Notes: a model not told the origin generated them from the letters alone. A DNA stretch of 64,000 nt from Azolla caroliniana (GCA_043228905.1 JBHGNT010000007.1:2666001-2730000); one strand, 5' to 3'. Counted from the first letter of the stretch, positions 10,857 to 22,429 are shown. Made by a program: numbers and translations.

Positions 10857-11335
10857 TGTAGAGAAACGCGTGGAATATCGCTCGGCCACAACCGAGTAGT
10901 AAATCACTTCTTCAGGAATCAAACACAGGAATGGGAAGTGGAGAGTACACAAGAAAAAATGGCATAGGATGTTTGCGTGGAAAATACCCTAATAGGGAAA
11001 AAATACCACGAGAGCTCACAGACTCCGAACTATCACTATGAAGAGAAAAAAGGGGTTACAATCAGAGACTTGGAGGCAACGACCTCGAGCTTGTTTCTTC
11101 GCACAGTGGCGGTTACAACAGAGTATCGCTCTGTATCTCTCTCTCTCTCTGTACAGCAGTTACAACAACATAATGACAACACACTCTCTATATGTATATA
11201 TAAAGTGATTGCCCTAAGTCATATTTATAGTTATATGAATTTAGGGCTATTTACAAATTTGTCCTCTCTTTCGGTTCTCTCCGGGTCCTCTTTATTCATC
11301 ATCGGATCCCATCTAGAGGGACTGATTTCCCAATA
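10857..11335 (-). repeat. 5' LTR of the 6.3-11.3 kb copia
   Basis: Reads TGTAGAGAAACGCG to CCCAATA on the + strand; the last bases are a decayed CAACA. Aligns along its length with 6,283-6,798, apart from the shorter CT tract. Confidence 0.92.
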
Positions 11336-11582
11336 GCATCAATTCCCTCCTCCTTCGTTCTGTGTTTACTCTTCGTGTTGAGAGCCCAAGTGTTGAGTTC
11401 CTGAAATCCAGTGACAAGGCCGGATGAGATACAAGTCCTACGAGCCTGTGTGTTGCGCAAAGGTCTCCGGCAACCGAATCGATTAGAACGCTACAGGTTT
11501 CGCAGCTGCTCATTACGACTCCCTAGTCCAAGACCTTTGTGGTCCCGCCTGATCTAACACATGCACAGAGATATCTATGACA

Positions 11583-13574
11583 CTGTCTCAATAATCACCT
11601 ATGTCCCGATCAAATAATCTTTGTCAACCTTGATTGCCGAAACAATATCCCATTGTTCTCTTAACTTGGGTGTATCCTTGCTGACGCTCACTTAGTACCT
11701 CCGCTCCAAATCGGATGGCGAATCTCGTGCCGCCTTCTTCCTCCTAGCTGATCACCCACCCGATTCCAGTCAAACTCGTGTCGACCGTCACATAAATTGG
11801 AGATTCCTTCCCATAGACCACCTTCTAGAGAGTTGGTGCCGCCGTTAGCATATTGTTTAGTCTCCTCACATCCTCCATGTGCTCTTTTCCCCATTCAGAC
11901 CTCCGCCCCTTCTTCAATAAGCCATGGAGTGGTTCGACGATATGTGCATAATGGGGAATCCAAATGTGGTAGAAGGCACATGCCCCTAGGAACAATCGAA
12001 CCTCAGTGGTCGACCTACATTTCTCCTTCATCGCTGAGATGGCCTCGACCTTAGCTAGAGACGGTTTCCGTCCGAAGGGTCTGCATATGTAACCGACCAC
12101 CAAGATCTCTGATTGTCTGAACATCGACTTCTTCCCAAAGAAGGTAACTCATGCTCCCTCCAACCTTTGTAGTATCTTCTCACCGTCAGCAATGTGGTCA
12201 GCTATGAACTTCCGACATTCATCTTCTGCGAACGTCTCGTCCTTCTGGTCCTCTGGACACCCCTTTATTGGAATGTCATCCAAGACGTGCATGGTGATGT
12301 CGGGGATGCAATCCCCTAGTACCTTATTCATTACATTCACCATGTCCATCACTGAATTCATTCCTCCTTGCGGTAGGGTACACATCCAAACTCAGTTGAG
12401 TGGGGTCTCTCTACACGACATGCCTCTTCCTTCCTTACCTTCTTTCTGGAGCATCCCTCTAACACCACCGACCAGAATCCAATGTTGTTTCCTATCTCGA
12501 CACTCTTACGTCCTCCAACTTGGATACCGGCCGACGCTAAGTAATGGATGGCCTCTACATGTTGTGTCGCCTCCTCCTCCATTATCCTCTTCATTCCCCC
12601 CCGATCAATGTCTCGGCCATTCCAGAGATAGATGACATTATTCTTCAGTGCCACAACTTAGTCAGCGTAGTCCCTCCGAATATGGTCAACACTACCACAC
12701 CACATGCACCAAAGGGTATGAGGTGGCCACCGATCTTGAGAAGGGCCCCCACCATCTCTCTGAGCTTGAGCAATCTAGAGGTCATGCACCATATTTGTGA
12801 GCTCCTCAAATGCCGCCCCTCCAGACGGTCCATCGACCATGTTAGTCAATACCGGGCTCAAGTTGACCCGTCTTTTCGTCTCCTCTGATCGAGTCGGCAC
12901 GTTCGCTACTACTCCTCCCTTCGTGGTCGGGCCTATCAACGTTGACCCCTCGTCATTCCATTCCCACCATTTGTTGAAACGGCCGCATACTCCCTTTACC
13001 ACCACCCAGTCGGTCGTTGGGCCTTCGTTAATCTCCAAGAGGAGACCAACCTTCTCTCGGTCGTGCAAGAACAGTCTGGTCCAATGTTGATAGTCGCGCA
13101 AATTGCTTCTCGAACTCCCAGAGAAGCGTCGTCGTGTTCCTTCCTTTCCCCAGGAGCTCGAACCACTCCATGAGCTCCTTCTTCGACAACAGGAGTGAGT
13201 CATCAAAGTCATACATTTTGAGGAGTCGCTCCTCGAATTCTGACAAGTTATGGCAGTCGGTATGTATCTTGAGCACCTCGGCATGAATACTCGGCGTGAC
13301 AACCTAGGAAAACCCGGACAACTGTCTATCGTCTGGAATGTCTCTCATCAACATTTTGGCCTTATAGGATTGATTCCAAGTAGTTCGTAACGTCACTTCC
13401 ATGAGATCGTCCCTTATAGGAATGTCCGACTATTGCTTCGATGGCCCTATCGAGGTCCGTTGAGCTTTCTTGAGTGTTCACGAGGCGGTCTATGGTAACC
13501 GCCATGGCTATGCGAGCTTGACTCCCCTCATCATTAACTCCCCTACCTCCCTTTCATGTCAGGTTCACCAAATA
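11583..13574 (-). pseudogene. G1 gypsy gag-RT-RNase H remnant
   Basis: Minus strand from 13,574: a gag with LKIHTDCHNLSEFEERL and SKKELMEWFELLGKGRNTTT (13,030-13,280), heavily broken downstream. RT palm follows at 12,149-12,385 (TLPQGGMNSVMDMVNVMNKV and VLDDIPIKG; the xxDD motif is VLDD). The RT thumb and connection follow (FRQSEILVVGYICRPFGRKP, FLGACAFYHIWIPHYAHIVE, 11,900-12,124), then the start of RNase H (YVTVDTSLTGIGWV near 11,790). A TGA at 12,146-12,148 sits where Arg fits. The frame meets the solo LTR at 11,583, and the missing RNase H end lies at 5,690 downwards. Gag wording resembles the G4 element at 48.7-49.1 kb. Confidence 0.78.
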
Positions 13575-14970
13575 TGTCACAGATATCTGCGGCTTTTGGG
13601 TCGGCTTGGGCGGGACCACCAGTGTATCATACCAAGGAGCTTAAGAATGAGTGACAGTTGAGGTTTGTAACGACCGATCCAGCCTAGTTACTAGAGTTTG
13701 TGTTCCATAGGCTAGAAATGTAATTACAAAATATGTAAACTCGCCGGTAGGTAGAAAAGTAGGTGAGGAAATAGGTAGAACTAAAATAGTCGAGTTTTGA
13801 GCCCCTCACAATCAGCCGACGACTCGGCTCTGTGTAAAGAAGAAAACTATATAACCCGAGACCTGCATACCTCGGTAGAGAGAGATATACCTAGATTATT
13901 ATCAAGATTAGTATAGTAGCGCTTAGCTCTGCACAAGACTGTTTCCGACCGAGAGCCGTGTACTGTATTCATTGTGAGCTTTCTCATTTAATATAAATCT
14001 CGCTCTTACTGTTCCTTCATCTGTGTGTTCTCCCCATACTCGTAATCCTAGCTACTTCTACTTCTACCGGGTTGTAGCCAGTGTACGCTCCACGTTCCCC
14101 TAACGTCTTCAGCATGTAGAAGAAGCCTTCACGTAACACGAACCCTTGATACCGATAGCCTGTGGGCTCATCGAAGGTGTTTCCTCCAGAAACGGTTAAC
14201 AGAGTTCATTTACTGAGCACACGGGCTCGCAGAATTGTATTTGATCTAGTTCTATCACTGAATTCCGGAAGACGGAAGATGAGCACACGGGCTCTCAGAC
14301 GCAAGTGGGTAAGAGTATAATAGAGGAGAGAAGGACGACACCTTTCCAGACACAAGGGGCAGAGAAGAGAGTCTATTGTTAACCCAAAATGAATAGACCA
14401 ATACAAAGATCAGCCACACACCAGATACACCAATGCCAGTAATCGATTAAATATAGAGAAAGAATACAAAGAGATGGCCTTGAGCCAAAAAACAAAGCTC
14501 CGAGCTCAACAAACACACTCTAGCAAGCCTCTAGTCGGGAGCACAAGGGCTACCTACGCGAGCAGAGGCCTCACACGACCTAACCAAATAAGCAGAACAG
14601 AAAACCTAGAGCACACGACTTCACAATTCGACAGCACACCTTCACCTTCAAAAATGATTGATCCCCCCAAAAAAACAATTTCCTCCCCTCCTTTTATAGC
14701 TCAAGGAGGGCCGATTACATTAGTAGTTATGATAGTTGTTTATGTCAGAGATTTCCCATGATTCCCTTAAATTCCTCCCATCATGTCCTATTATTCCCTC
14801 CCTCTTTTCGAGGGCCCATAAGTTCTAATAAAATATGTATCATGTTGTACTTATTAATACTTCAATAATTATAATTGTTTGTACATAAGACCTAGTATGT
14901 GCATGCTTGAAAAGCCTTGTTCCTACGCATCCGACGAGTTTTCTCCTTGTGGTCGGAATCCCCCACAACA
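13575..14970 (-). repeat. 5' LTR of G1 gypsy, with a possible LTR insertion
   Basis: On the minus strand it starts TGTTGTGGGGGATTCCG at 14,970, carries TATAAAAGG (14,692-14,698 on +) and ends near 13,575 (TGTCACAGATATC on +). Its order of motifs matches the + strand solo LTR at 5,691-11,582. The stretch 13,666-14,115 does not match: it starts TGTAACGACC, a common plant gypsy LTR start, and has ACTATATAACCC near 13,848 in + orientation, so it may be a nested LTR; no target duplication was found. The LTR abuts gag at 13,574 with GGTGAACCTGA, a candidate primer site. Confidence 0.65.
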
Positions 14971-16203
14971 ACATAAAGTACAACAATCTATACCCGCTCA
15001 CAATGATTAGTCAAGAGGGATCACTAAACGTAGCCGAATTGCTGGCCTCTACGTTTTGGCATGTCTTATTAGGACACATGTCACAAGCCATACTTGAACG
15101 TCTATTGACAATCGGCTACATACCAAAGCTCAACCATGCTGAGACCGACTTCTGCGGGCATTGCCGACATGGGAAATAGACCCAATGTCCTGACTTAGTT
15201 CATTTACGAGACAGTATGACAACCCCTAGAGTTGATCCACACTGACATTTGCGGGCCGATGCCTAAAAGGTCTCTAGATGACACACAATACTTCATCACA
15301 TTCGTCGATGATTGTACTTGCAAGGTATGGGCTTATTCGATCAAGTCCAAGGACGATTGCTAGAAGTTTTCGCTCGATGGCTAACCAAAGTAAAAAACTG
15401 ATCCGGCCACAAAGTGAAGACGCTATGGTTGGACAAAGAAGGACAATGCACCTCTAGAGCCTTCACAAAGTACCTATCCGAAAAAGGGATCAAACATCAA
15501 CAGACCATTCCCTACACCCCAATGCAGAACGGTGTATCCGAACCAATGAACTAGACGATCCAAGAAAGAGTGATGGCAATGCTCCAACAATCAAGACTCA
15601 AGCTGAAATTCTGGGCCGAAGCATTGCAAACGGCAACATACTTGAAAAATCTATCGTCGTGTAAAGCAAGCAAGCTTCAAGTGCCACAGGAACTATGGTC
15701 GAGCCAATAGTCCAACTACGACTGGCTTCACATATTTAGAGGCGAAGCTTGTGCTCAAATACCACAAGAGAACATAACAAAGCTAGCCCCCCACTTGAGA
15801 AAATGCATCTTTCTCAAATATGGGACAAATGGGAATTTCGGCTACAAGCTATGGGAACTAGAGAACTATAAATTGATTCGGAACAGCGACGTAGTCGTCA
15901 ACGAAGACTCAATAAGCACATACTTGATAAATCTATCGTCGTGTAAAGCAATCAAGCTTCAAGTGCCACAAGCACTATGGTCGGGCTAGTAGCCCAGTTA
16001 CGACCAACTTCCCATATTCGGGTGTGAAGCTTATGCTCAAATACCACAGGAGAAAAGAACGAAGCTAGACCCCCACTTGAGAAAATGCATCTTTCTCAGA
16101 TATGGGATGGATGGGAATTTCGGCTATAGGCTATGGTACCCAGAGAAGCAGAAATTGATTTGGAGTAGCAACGTAGTCTTCAACGAACACTCAATAAGCG
16201 CAA
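14971..16203 (+). pseudogene. Copia (+) integrase remnant, part 1
   Basis: The frame gives NNLYPLTMISQEGSLNVAEL, a pre-integrase HHCC (FWHVLLGHMSQ, CGHCRHGK at 15,060-15,180), then integrase pieces in changing frames: KTLWLDKEGQCTSRAFTKYL (second Asp), TPMQNGVSEPMN (third acidic residue retained), FWAEALQTATYL. The C-terminal part (LRKCIFLKYGTNGNFGYKLW) is duplicated in tandem. Stops and frame changes are frequent. It resumes as an RT fragment at 19,706 after a foldback element and a MITE. Confidence 0.82.
15637..16200 (+). repeat. 282-bp tandem duplication inside copia integrase
   Basis: ATCTATCGTCGTGTAAAGCA occurs near 15,650 and again 282 bp later near 15,932, and both units end with GACTCAATAAGC-like text (15,905 and 16,187). 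282 is 94 codons, so the frame is kept. ACATACTTGA at both borders suggests slippage or unequal exchange. Confidence 0.88.
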
Positions 16204-17116
16204 AACACGTTTGCGTTCACAAGTGGGAGGATCGCGCACAAATGGAAGGATAAGGAATATTCCATCTGATTTTGGGGCTTTTTTGGCCATTTCACAAAAC
16301 ACCTTGATACCAGTATCACATGTTCTTCGAAAACTTGATGAAAAAGCTAAAATTTTCACCATTTGGTAAAATTGAAAAATGCCAAATATTGGCCAAATAC
16401 GAAAAGTAACATTGTGTATTTTTAAGGAGAAATTACAACTAGTAGTATTTTAGATCCTAACGAAATCATAAGCGAAAAATTTCAAAACAATCATTTTTTT
16501 ATTTCATTCGATAAAATGTTGTCTAAATTTGTTACATATCGTTGCAAGAAAAATACATTTAGGAGTTATTTCCATCACAATCATCATTCCTTTCATGAGA
16601 ATCACTACTATAGCTAATATAAATTGTGACTCTTCCTCCTCATTTTCAAATGTACAAATCAAATCATTGTCTTCACCAAATGGTATCTCCAAATTGTGTG
16701 CACTAAATCTTCTTCGCCTTCAATCTAAGATATCTTCAAGACTTGGTAATATCTCTTTTATTATGTCTATCGTTGTCATTCTTAAACATCCGACTTTTGT
16801 CAATGTAAAGTCATACACAATGATATCCACCTCACTAATGTCAATGATAGATGTATTACAAAAGTTTAATGCATCACCACGCCCAAAACTTTACCAATGC
16901 AAAATTGGTGCGCTAGGTCATGGCCATCTAAATGTGTAGTTATTAATATCCCCACCTTGAGTTCTTGCAAGTTTCCTTGTCACCTGAGTTATGCTCGTGT
17001 TGTCATCCTTAGTTCCACATAAATGTTTCTCTGTTGTAGATGAACCAAACTATGAAGATCAACATTAAGTACTTGAAGTGGTGATTAAGAACCGCGTGAA
17101 TATTTTATAGACCACG

Positions 17117-17540
17117 TAAATGGCATTTGCAAGGTTCAGCCACCATCAACACAATTATTAATGGTATTTTGTTAATTAATGAAGCACATGTTCACTATAA
17201 GGTGTCTTGTTGTGCAACATACTTCTTTGCAGTATCGATGTGCATCTTTTTCTCTTGTAAAAACAGAGATTTTAGTACAATTCGAGTTCATGTTTAAAAA
17301 CCTTCTATTATTTGAAAAAAAGAAGATTTCTAAACATGAACTTGATACATTGTATCGAGTTGATGTAAAACACAGAGTTTTCATCACAATTACATACAAT
17401 GTATCAAATTCATGTTCAAAGTTTTTTTCCTCGGATTTAAAAATAAAATAAATCAAGCTTGAGTTGATGAAAAAACCAGATTGTTCAGCACAATTCAATA
17501 CAATGTATCGAGTTCATGTTTAACATAATTTTTTTTATTT
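17117..17540 (+). repeat. Left inner arm of foldback inverted repeat
   Basis: TAAATGGCATTTGCAAGGTT here is the reverse complement of the text ending at 18,308. Matching continues through CAACACAATTATTAATGG, TCTTGTTGTGCAACATACTT and GATACATTGTATCGAGTTGA with scattered differences. Confidence 0.88.
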
Positions 17541-17879
17541 ATTTTTCAAATGTTATTTATTTATTTCTTATTTCTTATTTGTTTTTGGGAAAAAAACTTT
17601 AAACATGAATTCGATACATTGTATCGACTTGTGATAAAAACATTGGTTTTTTCATCACTTCAAATTTTAAAAAAAGAAGCAAAGGGACCCAAAATAAATA
17701 GAAAAAAATCAATTTAGAAAAAAAATATAACCTCCCCCCAAAAAAACTTTAAACATGAACTCGATACATTGTATCAGTTCATGTCGAAAAGTCAAATTTT
17801 CAACACGAACTCCATACATTGTACAATGTATCGAGTTCGTGTTTAAAAACAGAGTTTTCACCACAAACAAAATAAAAAA

Positions 17880-18308
17880 AATTTATTTTAAACATGAAAT
17901 CGATACATTGTATTGAATTGTGGTGAAAAATCTAGTTTTTTCATCTACTCAAGCTCGATTTATTTTTTTATTTTTATTTTTTTAAATCTGGGAAAAAAAA
18001 CTTTGAGCATGAATTTGATACGTTGTATGTAATTGTGATGAAAACATTGTTTTTTACATCAACTCGATACAATGTATCAAGTTCATGTTTAGAAATCTTC
18101 TTTTTTTTCAAATAAAAGTGGTTTAGGGTTTACATGAACTCGAATCATACTAAAATCTTTGTTTTTACAAGAGTAAAAGATGCATATCGATATTGTAAAG
18201 AAGTATGTTGCACAACAAGATACCTTATGGTGAACATGTGTTTCTTTTATTAACAGAAAACCATTAATAATTGTGTTGATGGTAATTGAACCTTGCAAAT
18301 GCCATTTA
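17880..18308 (-). repeat. Right inner arm of foldback inverted repeat
   Basis: Reverse complement of 17,117-17,540; see that entry. The spacer of about 340 bp between arms holds further copies of the GATACATTGTATC palindrome. Confidence 0.88.
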
Positions 18309-18913
18309 CTTCACAAATTTTGTAGGGGAGTTCTCAAAATGAAGAAGAGGGCACTATGGATACCTTGATAACTATGTGATATGTTCAAATTGATATATTG
18401 ATATTTACATCTAAGTTTGGTAGTTTATGAATATTGTATACATTTCTTGAGTTCTGAATTTATGGATGTTAATGAGCACGAAATTTATAGATGGTGGCAT
18501 TAAGGATTACAATGTTACCTCTTATACTTAAAACATTTTCAAGTCTAACAATAGATGTAACTTCCACTTCTGGAACCTACATCTCCTCAAGATGGTGAAA
18601 CCATTAATCTTAACTTGTGCCTTGAGTTAACCATTGTGATTTTCTTTAAGTTAACTACATTTCATATTTGCAAACCATCAACGTTTAAACATTTATTAAA
18701 AAACTATTCAATTTTAGAAATTATCATTTTGAAACTTGTTAAATCTCAAAAAATTAGCAAATTTTACATGTTATTTAAAACATGTGATATTGGTGTATCA
18801 AGTTTCGGAAAATTGCCTAAAATCGCAAGATTATAAAAGGAATCTATAAGTGGAATGTACGATCCTTCCACTTGTGAACGCGAACGTGTTACAATCCAAA
18901 CAAAACCCCAAAC

Positions 18914-19696
18914 ATGGTTGTTTACGTACCCGTATTTAACGTTTAAATACGTATAGTACTTCATAATTTGTATAGTACGTACTATACCTCAATGTTGTTC
19001 AGTCAAATATCATGTACATTTGTCCAATATGGTATTTAACGTACATTTGAAAAAACAAGTATAATACGTATCTATAAAAAAATGTAAGTAAAACCCCAAC
19101 AAAAAGCAAAAGCAAAAAAAAATAGTGAAAAAGAAAGGAGAACAAAAGAAATGACGATGACAAAGAAGAAAAAAAAGAGAGAAAAGACGATAGAAACCTA
19201 TCTCGACTCTGAGTGTGATAATCACAGAAGATAGAAGATGAAGATGAAGATGAAGATGACAGAAACCTATAATGAGTGTGATAATCGTAGACAAATCCTC
19301 AATCTATGAGGGCATAATCGTAAATAATTACAATTTGAAGTAGAACATCATGATACACACTTACACTTATTTATAGAACAAGTTATTATAAGTATTTTAG
19401 GATGTGAAATGTTTAAATGTCATATATGCATTTTAGGATGTAGAACTATAATGTGCATCACAAAATTGTGTAAACATAGATGCTTTTTACAATATTACAA
19501 ATATTTTTTAGAAAGGTAAATAATTTTCAAATTCTAGAAGTATTTAACATACTATACGTAAAATACGTATTTTATATGTATTTAACATATTAAAAAACGT
19601 ATTTAACGTATTTTTAAATTGGGAGTTACTATACGTGTATTAATACGTTATATATGTATGGTATCCGTACCGTATCTAATGTACCTAACAACCTTG
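18914..19696. mobile_element. 783-bp MITE with a 9-bp target duplication
   Basis: ACCCCAAAC flanks it on both sides (18,905-18,913 and 19,697-19,705). The ends are short inverted repeats: ATGGTTGTTTACGTAC on the left and CAAGGTTGTTAGGTAC on the complement of the right. The interior is AT-rich with many TACGTA-type steps and no coding frame. The 9-bp duplication suggests a Mutator-like family. Removing it with one repeat keeps the copia frame (TKPQTHKKVSFDYS) open. Confidence 0.85.
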
Positions 19697-19705
19697 ACCC
19701 CAAAC

Positions 19706-20586
19706 CCACAAGAAAGTTAGTTTTGACTATTCTCTAACCAAGTTTGAGAACAAAATGCCAGAAGTCGAACCCGAACTGGCTAGTGAGTCTACCAGCTAGG
19801 CTGAACGAGCACTCATAGAGGAAACTCTTAGTAACGTGCCAACTGATCGAGCCTAACTAGTGGTAGCACATGCAGCCTATAAATCCCTCATGGGAACTAC
19901 CTGGTCGAAAACTCCTGAAGTAGAAGATGAACATCCTTCTACAAGATCTCCTCTAACAAATTGAATCAAGGGTTCAGAAAATGTTGAACGAATACCTTGA
20001 CCAAATACCTGGATCGGTTGAAGAAGTGAACCGACCCAATTGGCACCGAGGAGATCTAGACAAGTCTGAAAGCTGATCGAGTTTTATCAACCGGGCTTGG
20101 GCTATGTCAACTATACGGATGTAGGTGAGTCGTGTACTTATGACAAAGCTATAATTGTGTCAGATGTTGACACATGGCGTAAAGTTGTGATATCTTAAAT
20201 GGACTCGATAAAAGAGAACGACATATGGGAGCAAGCTCCTCTACTAGCCGATAGAAAGTTGTTGCTATGCAAATGGGTGTTCCAATACAAGTATGTATCC
20301 AGTTTGGATGAACCCAAATACAAGGCTCCGCTAGTCGCAAAGGGTTTTAAACAAGAACACAACATCGACTATGACGATTTTTTTTTCCAGTAGTCAAGAT
20401 GACCACACTTCACCCGCTATTAGGAATCGTCACGACTGAAAACCTTGACCTCAAGCAAATGGACGTTAAGACAGCTTTTTTGCACGGAGATCTGAATGAA
20501 GACATATACATGTCTCAACCGGTAGGCTTCACGGAGATGGGGGAAGAAGGTCACCTCGTTTGTCGATTGAAGAAGAGCCTTTACGA
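19706..20586 (+). pseudogene. Copia (+) reverse transcriptase remnant, part 2
   Basis: After the foldback and MITE the copia frame continues (SFDYSLTKFENKMPEVEPEL) into RT: DSIKENDIWEQAPLLADRKL, CKWVFQYKYV, APLVAKGFKQEHNIDYDDFF at 20,199-20,393, then after a frame change TLHPLLGIVTTENLDLKQMD, VKTAFLHGDLNEDIYMSQPV and HLVCRLKKSLYD. It is cut at 20,586 in the KKSLY-GLKQAP block by the G2 LTR start, so the YVDD motif is missing. Confidence 0.85.
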
Positions 20587-21153
20587 TGTCACGTAGAATC
20601 GCGCATGCATGTGCTACTCGAGCGGAACCACGAGGGTCTTGAACTAGAGAGTAGACTAGGATCGAAGAGTAGAAGATCTTGACTTGTCCTCTGTGGCCTT
20701 GAATTTTCCAGGTTTTGGCCACGCCATCCTTCATTCCAACCCTAGCTCCTAGCTAGTCGTGCTTTAGAGCTTGTCGAATGTACGAATGTTCGACGAGTCT
20801 CTTGTTGAACATTCGTTGCTCGTTAAACACTCAAACTTGTACCGGTCTGGTCCCTTCAGTTCTTTGAAACCCTGCCCCTCTCGTTGATCTTCTTTGAAGG
20901 ACACCCCATGAGCCATAGCTTCTTGAAGCTGCTTGACCTCCTTCCGCATCAGTATAACCGCCACCTAGAAAACACTCTAGCCTCGTTGCCTCGTATTCTT
21001 CTCTCCGATAATAGGCTTTAAAATTTTTGGGACTTCGTCCCCATTGAAACATCCGACTCTTTCGGCCACACTCTTGACGGCTTCTTGAGCCACATCTCGT
21101 TCGACTCCCCTTTTCGCTACATTTGTCCTCATCCTCGACATCGCCTTCATGAA

Positions 21154-21594
21154 TAACAATTGACAATGGTTCGGTTTAAGAGTGTCAAAACTGAATAGTT
21201 TAAAAATTTTGAAACTTGAGCCGAACCGAACTAAACCACGAAACGTTAAACCGAACCGTCTAAAAAAAATCAAACCATTAAAATTGCGGTTTCAATTTTC
21301 AAGTTAGTTCAAATTTAAAATTTAAAATATTTCATTATTTTAAATTTAAATTTGTCAAAAATTTAAAGATTTTCCTAAAATGTGAGAATAAGGCTTGAAA
21401 ATGAAAAGATTCTTTTAATAATAAATAAATAAATATTAACCGTTACAGTGTTTAAACCACGATTTCTAACTGTTGGAATCGAACCGAATCATTTAAAAAA
21501 ACCTGACCTTGAACTGAAACAGACCAAACCATTTAAACCATTAAGTTGTGATTTTGGTTCGGTTCGATTTAAACCAAACCGTTGCCAATTGTTA
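21154..21594. mobile_element. hAT-like MITE in the G2 gag region
   Basis: Terminal inverted repeats start TAACAATTG(A/G)CAA(T/C)GGTT. Flanks TTCATGAA (21,146-21,153) and TTTATGAA (21,595-21,602) match at seven of eight bases, an hAT-size duplication. The interior is rich in GGTTCGGTTT and its complement, like the element at 30,312-31,042. Confidence 0.78.
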
Positions 21595-21839
21595 TTTATG
21601 AATTCTCCTTCACCTGTTTCCCATCCTCCATCGGGTTCACCAGAAGATGTCGTATAGAATTGTGCTTGCGTGTGCTACTTGAGCAGGACCACAAGTGTAT
21701 TGAACTGGGGAATAGACTAGGATCAGGGAGTAGAAGATCTTCACTTGTTCTCGGTGGCCTTCAAACTGCTAGGTTTCTGTCACGTTGGCCTTCGTTCCAG
21801 CCTTGGCTTCGGGCTTGCCGTGTTTTAGAGCTCGTCGAA

Positions 21840-22297
21840 CGTTCGAATGTTTGACGAGTCACTTGTCGAACATTGGTGAGTGTTTGACGACCGTCGATCT
21901 TTGAGCTTCCATGTTCCTGAACAATTAGGGTTTTGACCCCAAGACGATTAACTCTTGATTAGGGACTTCATCATGAGATCAAGACAAAATTAGAAGAAAA
22001 ATGTACAAGTTGATGTTACAAAAAATGTATTAGAGCTTAGCTACTAATGTAAGCATATGATAAGGATACGTTCGAATGTTGGACGAGTCGCTTGTTGAAC
22101 ATTGGTGAGTGTTTGACAACCGCCGATATTTGAGCTTCCATGTTCCTGAACAATTAGGGTTTTGACCCCGAGACGATTAACTCTTGATTAGGGACTTCAT
22201 CATGAGATCAAGACAAAATTAGAAGAAAAATGTACAAGTTGATGTTACAAAAAATGTATTAGAGCTTAGCTACTAATGTAAGCATATGATAAGGATA
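21840..22297 (+). repeat. Two tandem 229-bp units
   Basis: CGTTCGAATGTT begins units at 21,840 and 22,069, and both end at CATATGATAAGGATA. The copies differ at only a few sites, so the duplication is recent. Confidence 0.92.
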
Positions 22298-22429
22298 AAA
22301 GATAGATAAATAAGAAAGGATCCCTTTGCTCGGGGTGGTAAGGTGGATCGACACCCTTCTTTCACTCTCTCCTTTCTTATTTATCTATCTTTTGTCCTTA
22401 TCATATGCTTACATTAGTAGCTAAGCTCT
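22261..22429. repeat. 60-bp inverted repeat (hairpin) at the end of the tandem units
   Basis: AGAGCTTAGCTACTAATGTA ... GAAAGGA (22,261-22,320) pairs with TCCTTTC ... TAGCTAAGCTCT (22,370-22,429) with about one mismatch and a 49-base spacer. Confidence 0.92.

Larger units (their letters stand above)
6283..11335 (-). mobile_element. Full-length but decayed Ty1/copia element, TNT1-94-like (Tork type)
   Basis: LTRs at 6,283-6,798 and 10,857-11,335 bound a minus-strand gag-protease-integrase-RT-RNase H order typical of copia. Flanking direct repeats GCATT (6,278-6,282) and GCATC (11,336-11,340) match at four of five bases. PBS and polypurine tract are present. Many stops and a frameshift make it non-coding. 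It sits inside the gypsy solo LTR at 5,691-11,582. RT wording (QPEGFEKKGKEHLVCRLKKS, YGLKQAPRQWYRKFDSFM) is close to the TNT1-94 group. Confidence 0.92.
5691..11582 (+). mobile_element. Gypsy solo LTR (+), split by a copia insertion
   Basis: The LTR occupies 5,691-6,282 and 11,341-11,582 (about 830 bp), starting TGTCGTGGAGG and ending CTATGACA. It has TATAAAAG at 5,960-5,967. It is homologous in order and content to the inverted LTR at 13,575-14,970 (GGATTCCG.., AAGCATGCAC, TATAAAAG, TCTGCTCGC.TAGG, GAGAGCCC, GGTCCCGCC). Flanks CCAT (5,687-5,690) and CTGT (11,583-11,586) could be a 4-bp target duplication with two transitions. Removing it rejoins the RNase H of the - strand gypsy G1. No internal sequence of this element remains. 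Confidence 0.75.
16204..18890. mobile_element. Foldback-type DNA element with inner and outer inverted repeats
   Basis: The outer ends are inverted: AACACGTTTGCGTTCACAAG at 16,204 pairs with the complement of the sequence ending at 18,890 (AACACGTTCGCGTTCACAAG on the other strand), and similarity continues roughly 140 bp inward, to ATCACATGTT. A second, better inverted repeat of about 425 bp lies inside (17,117-17,540 and 17,880-18,308). The core repeats a near-palindrome, GATACATTGTATCGAGTTCATG. No transposase frame is visible. It lies inside a copia reading frame. A target duplication was not found. Foldback or Mutator-like non-autonomous element is the best guess. Confidence 0.75.

Noticed and set aside
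16204-18890. 9-bp target duplication around the foldback element
   Set aside because: Flanks (TAAGCGCAA and ACAATCCAA) share only a few bases; no duplication is claimed.
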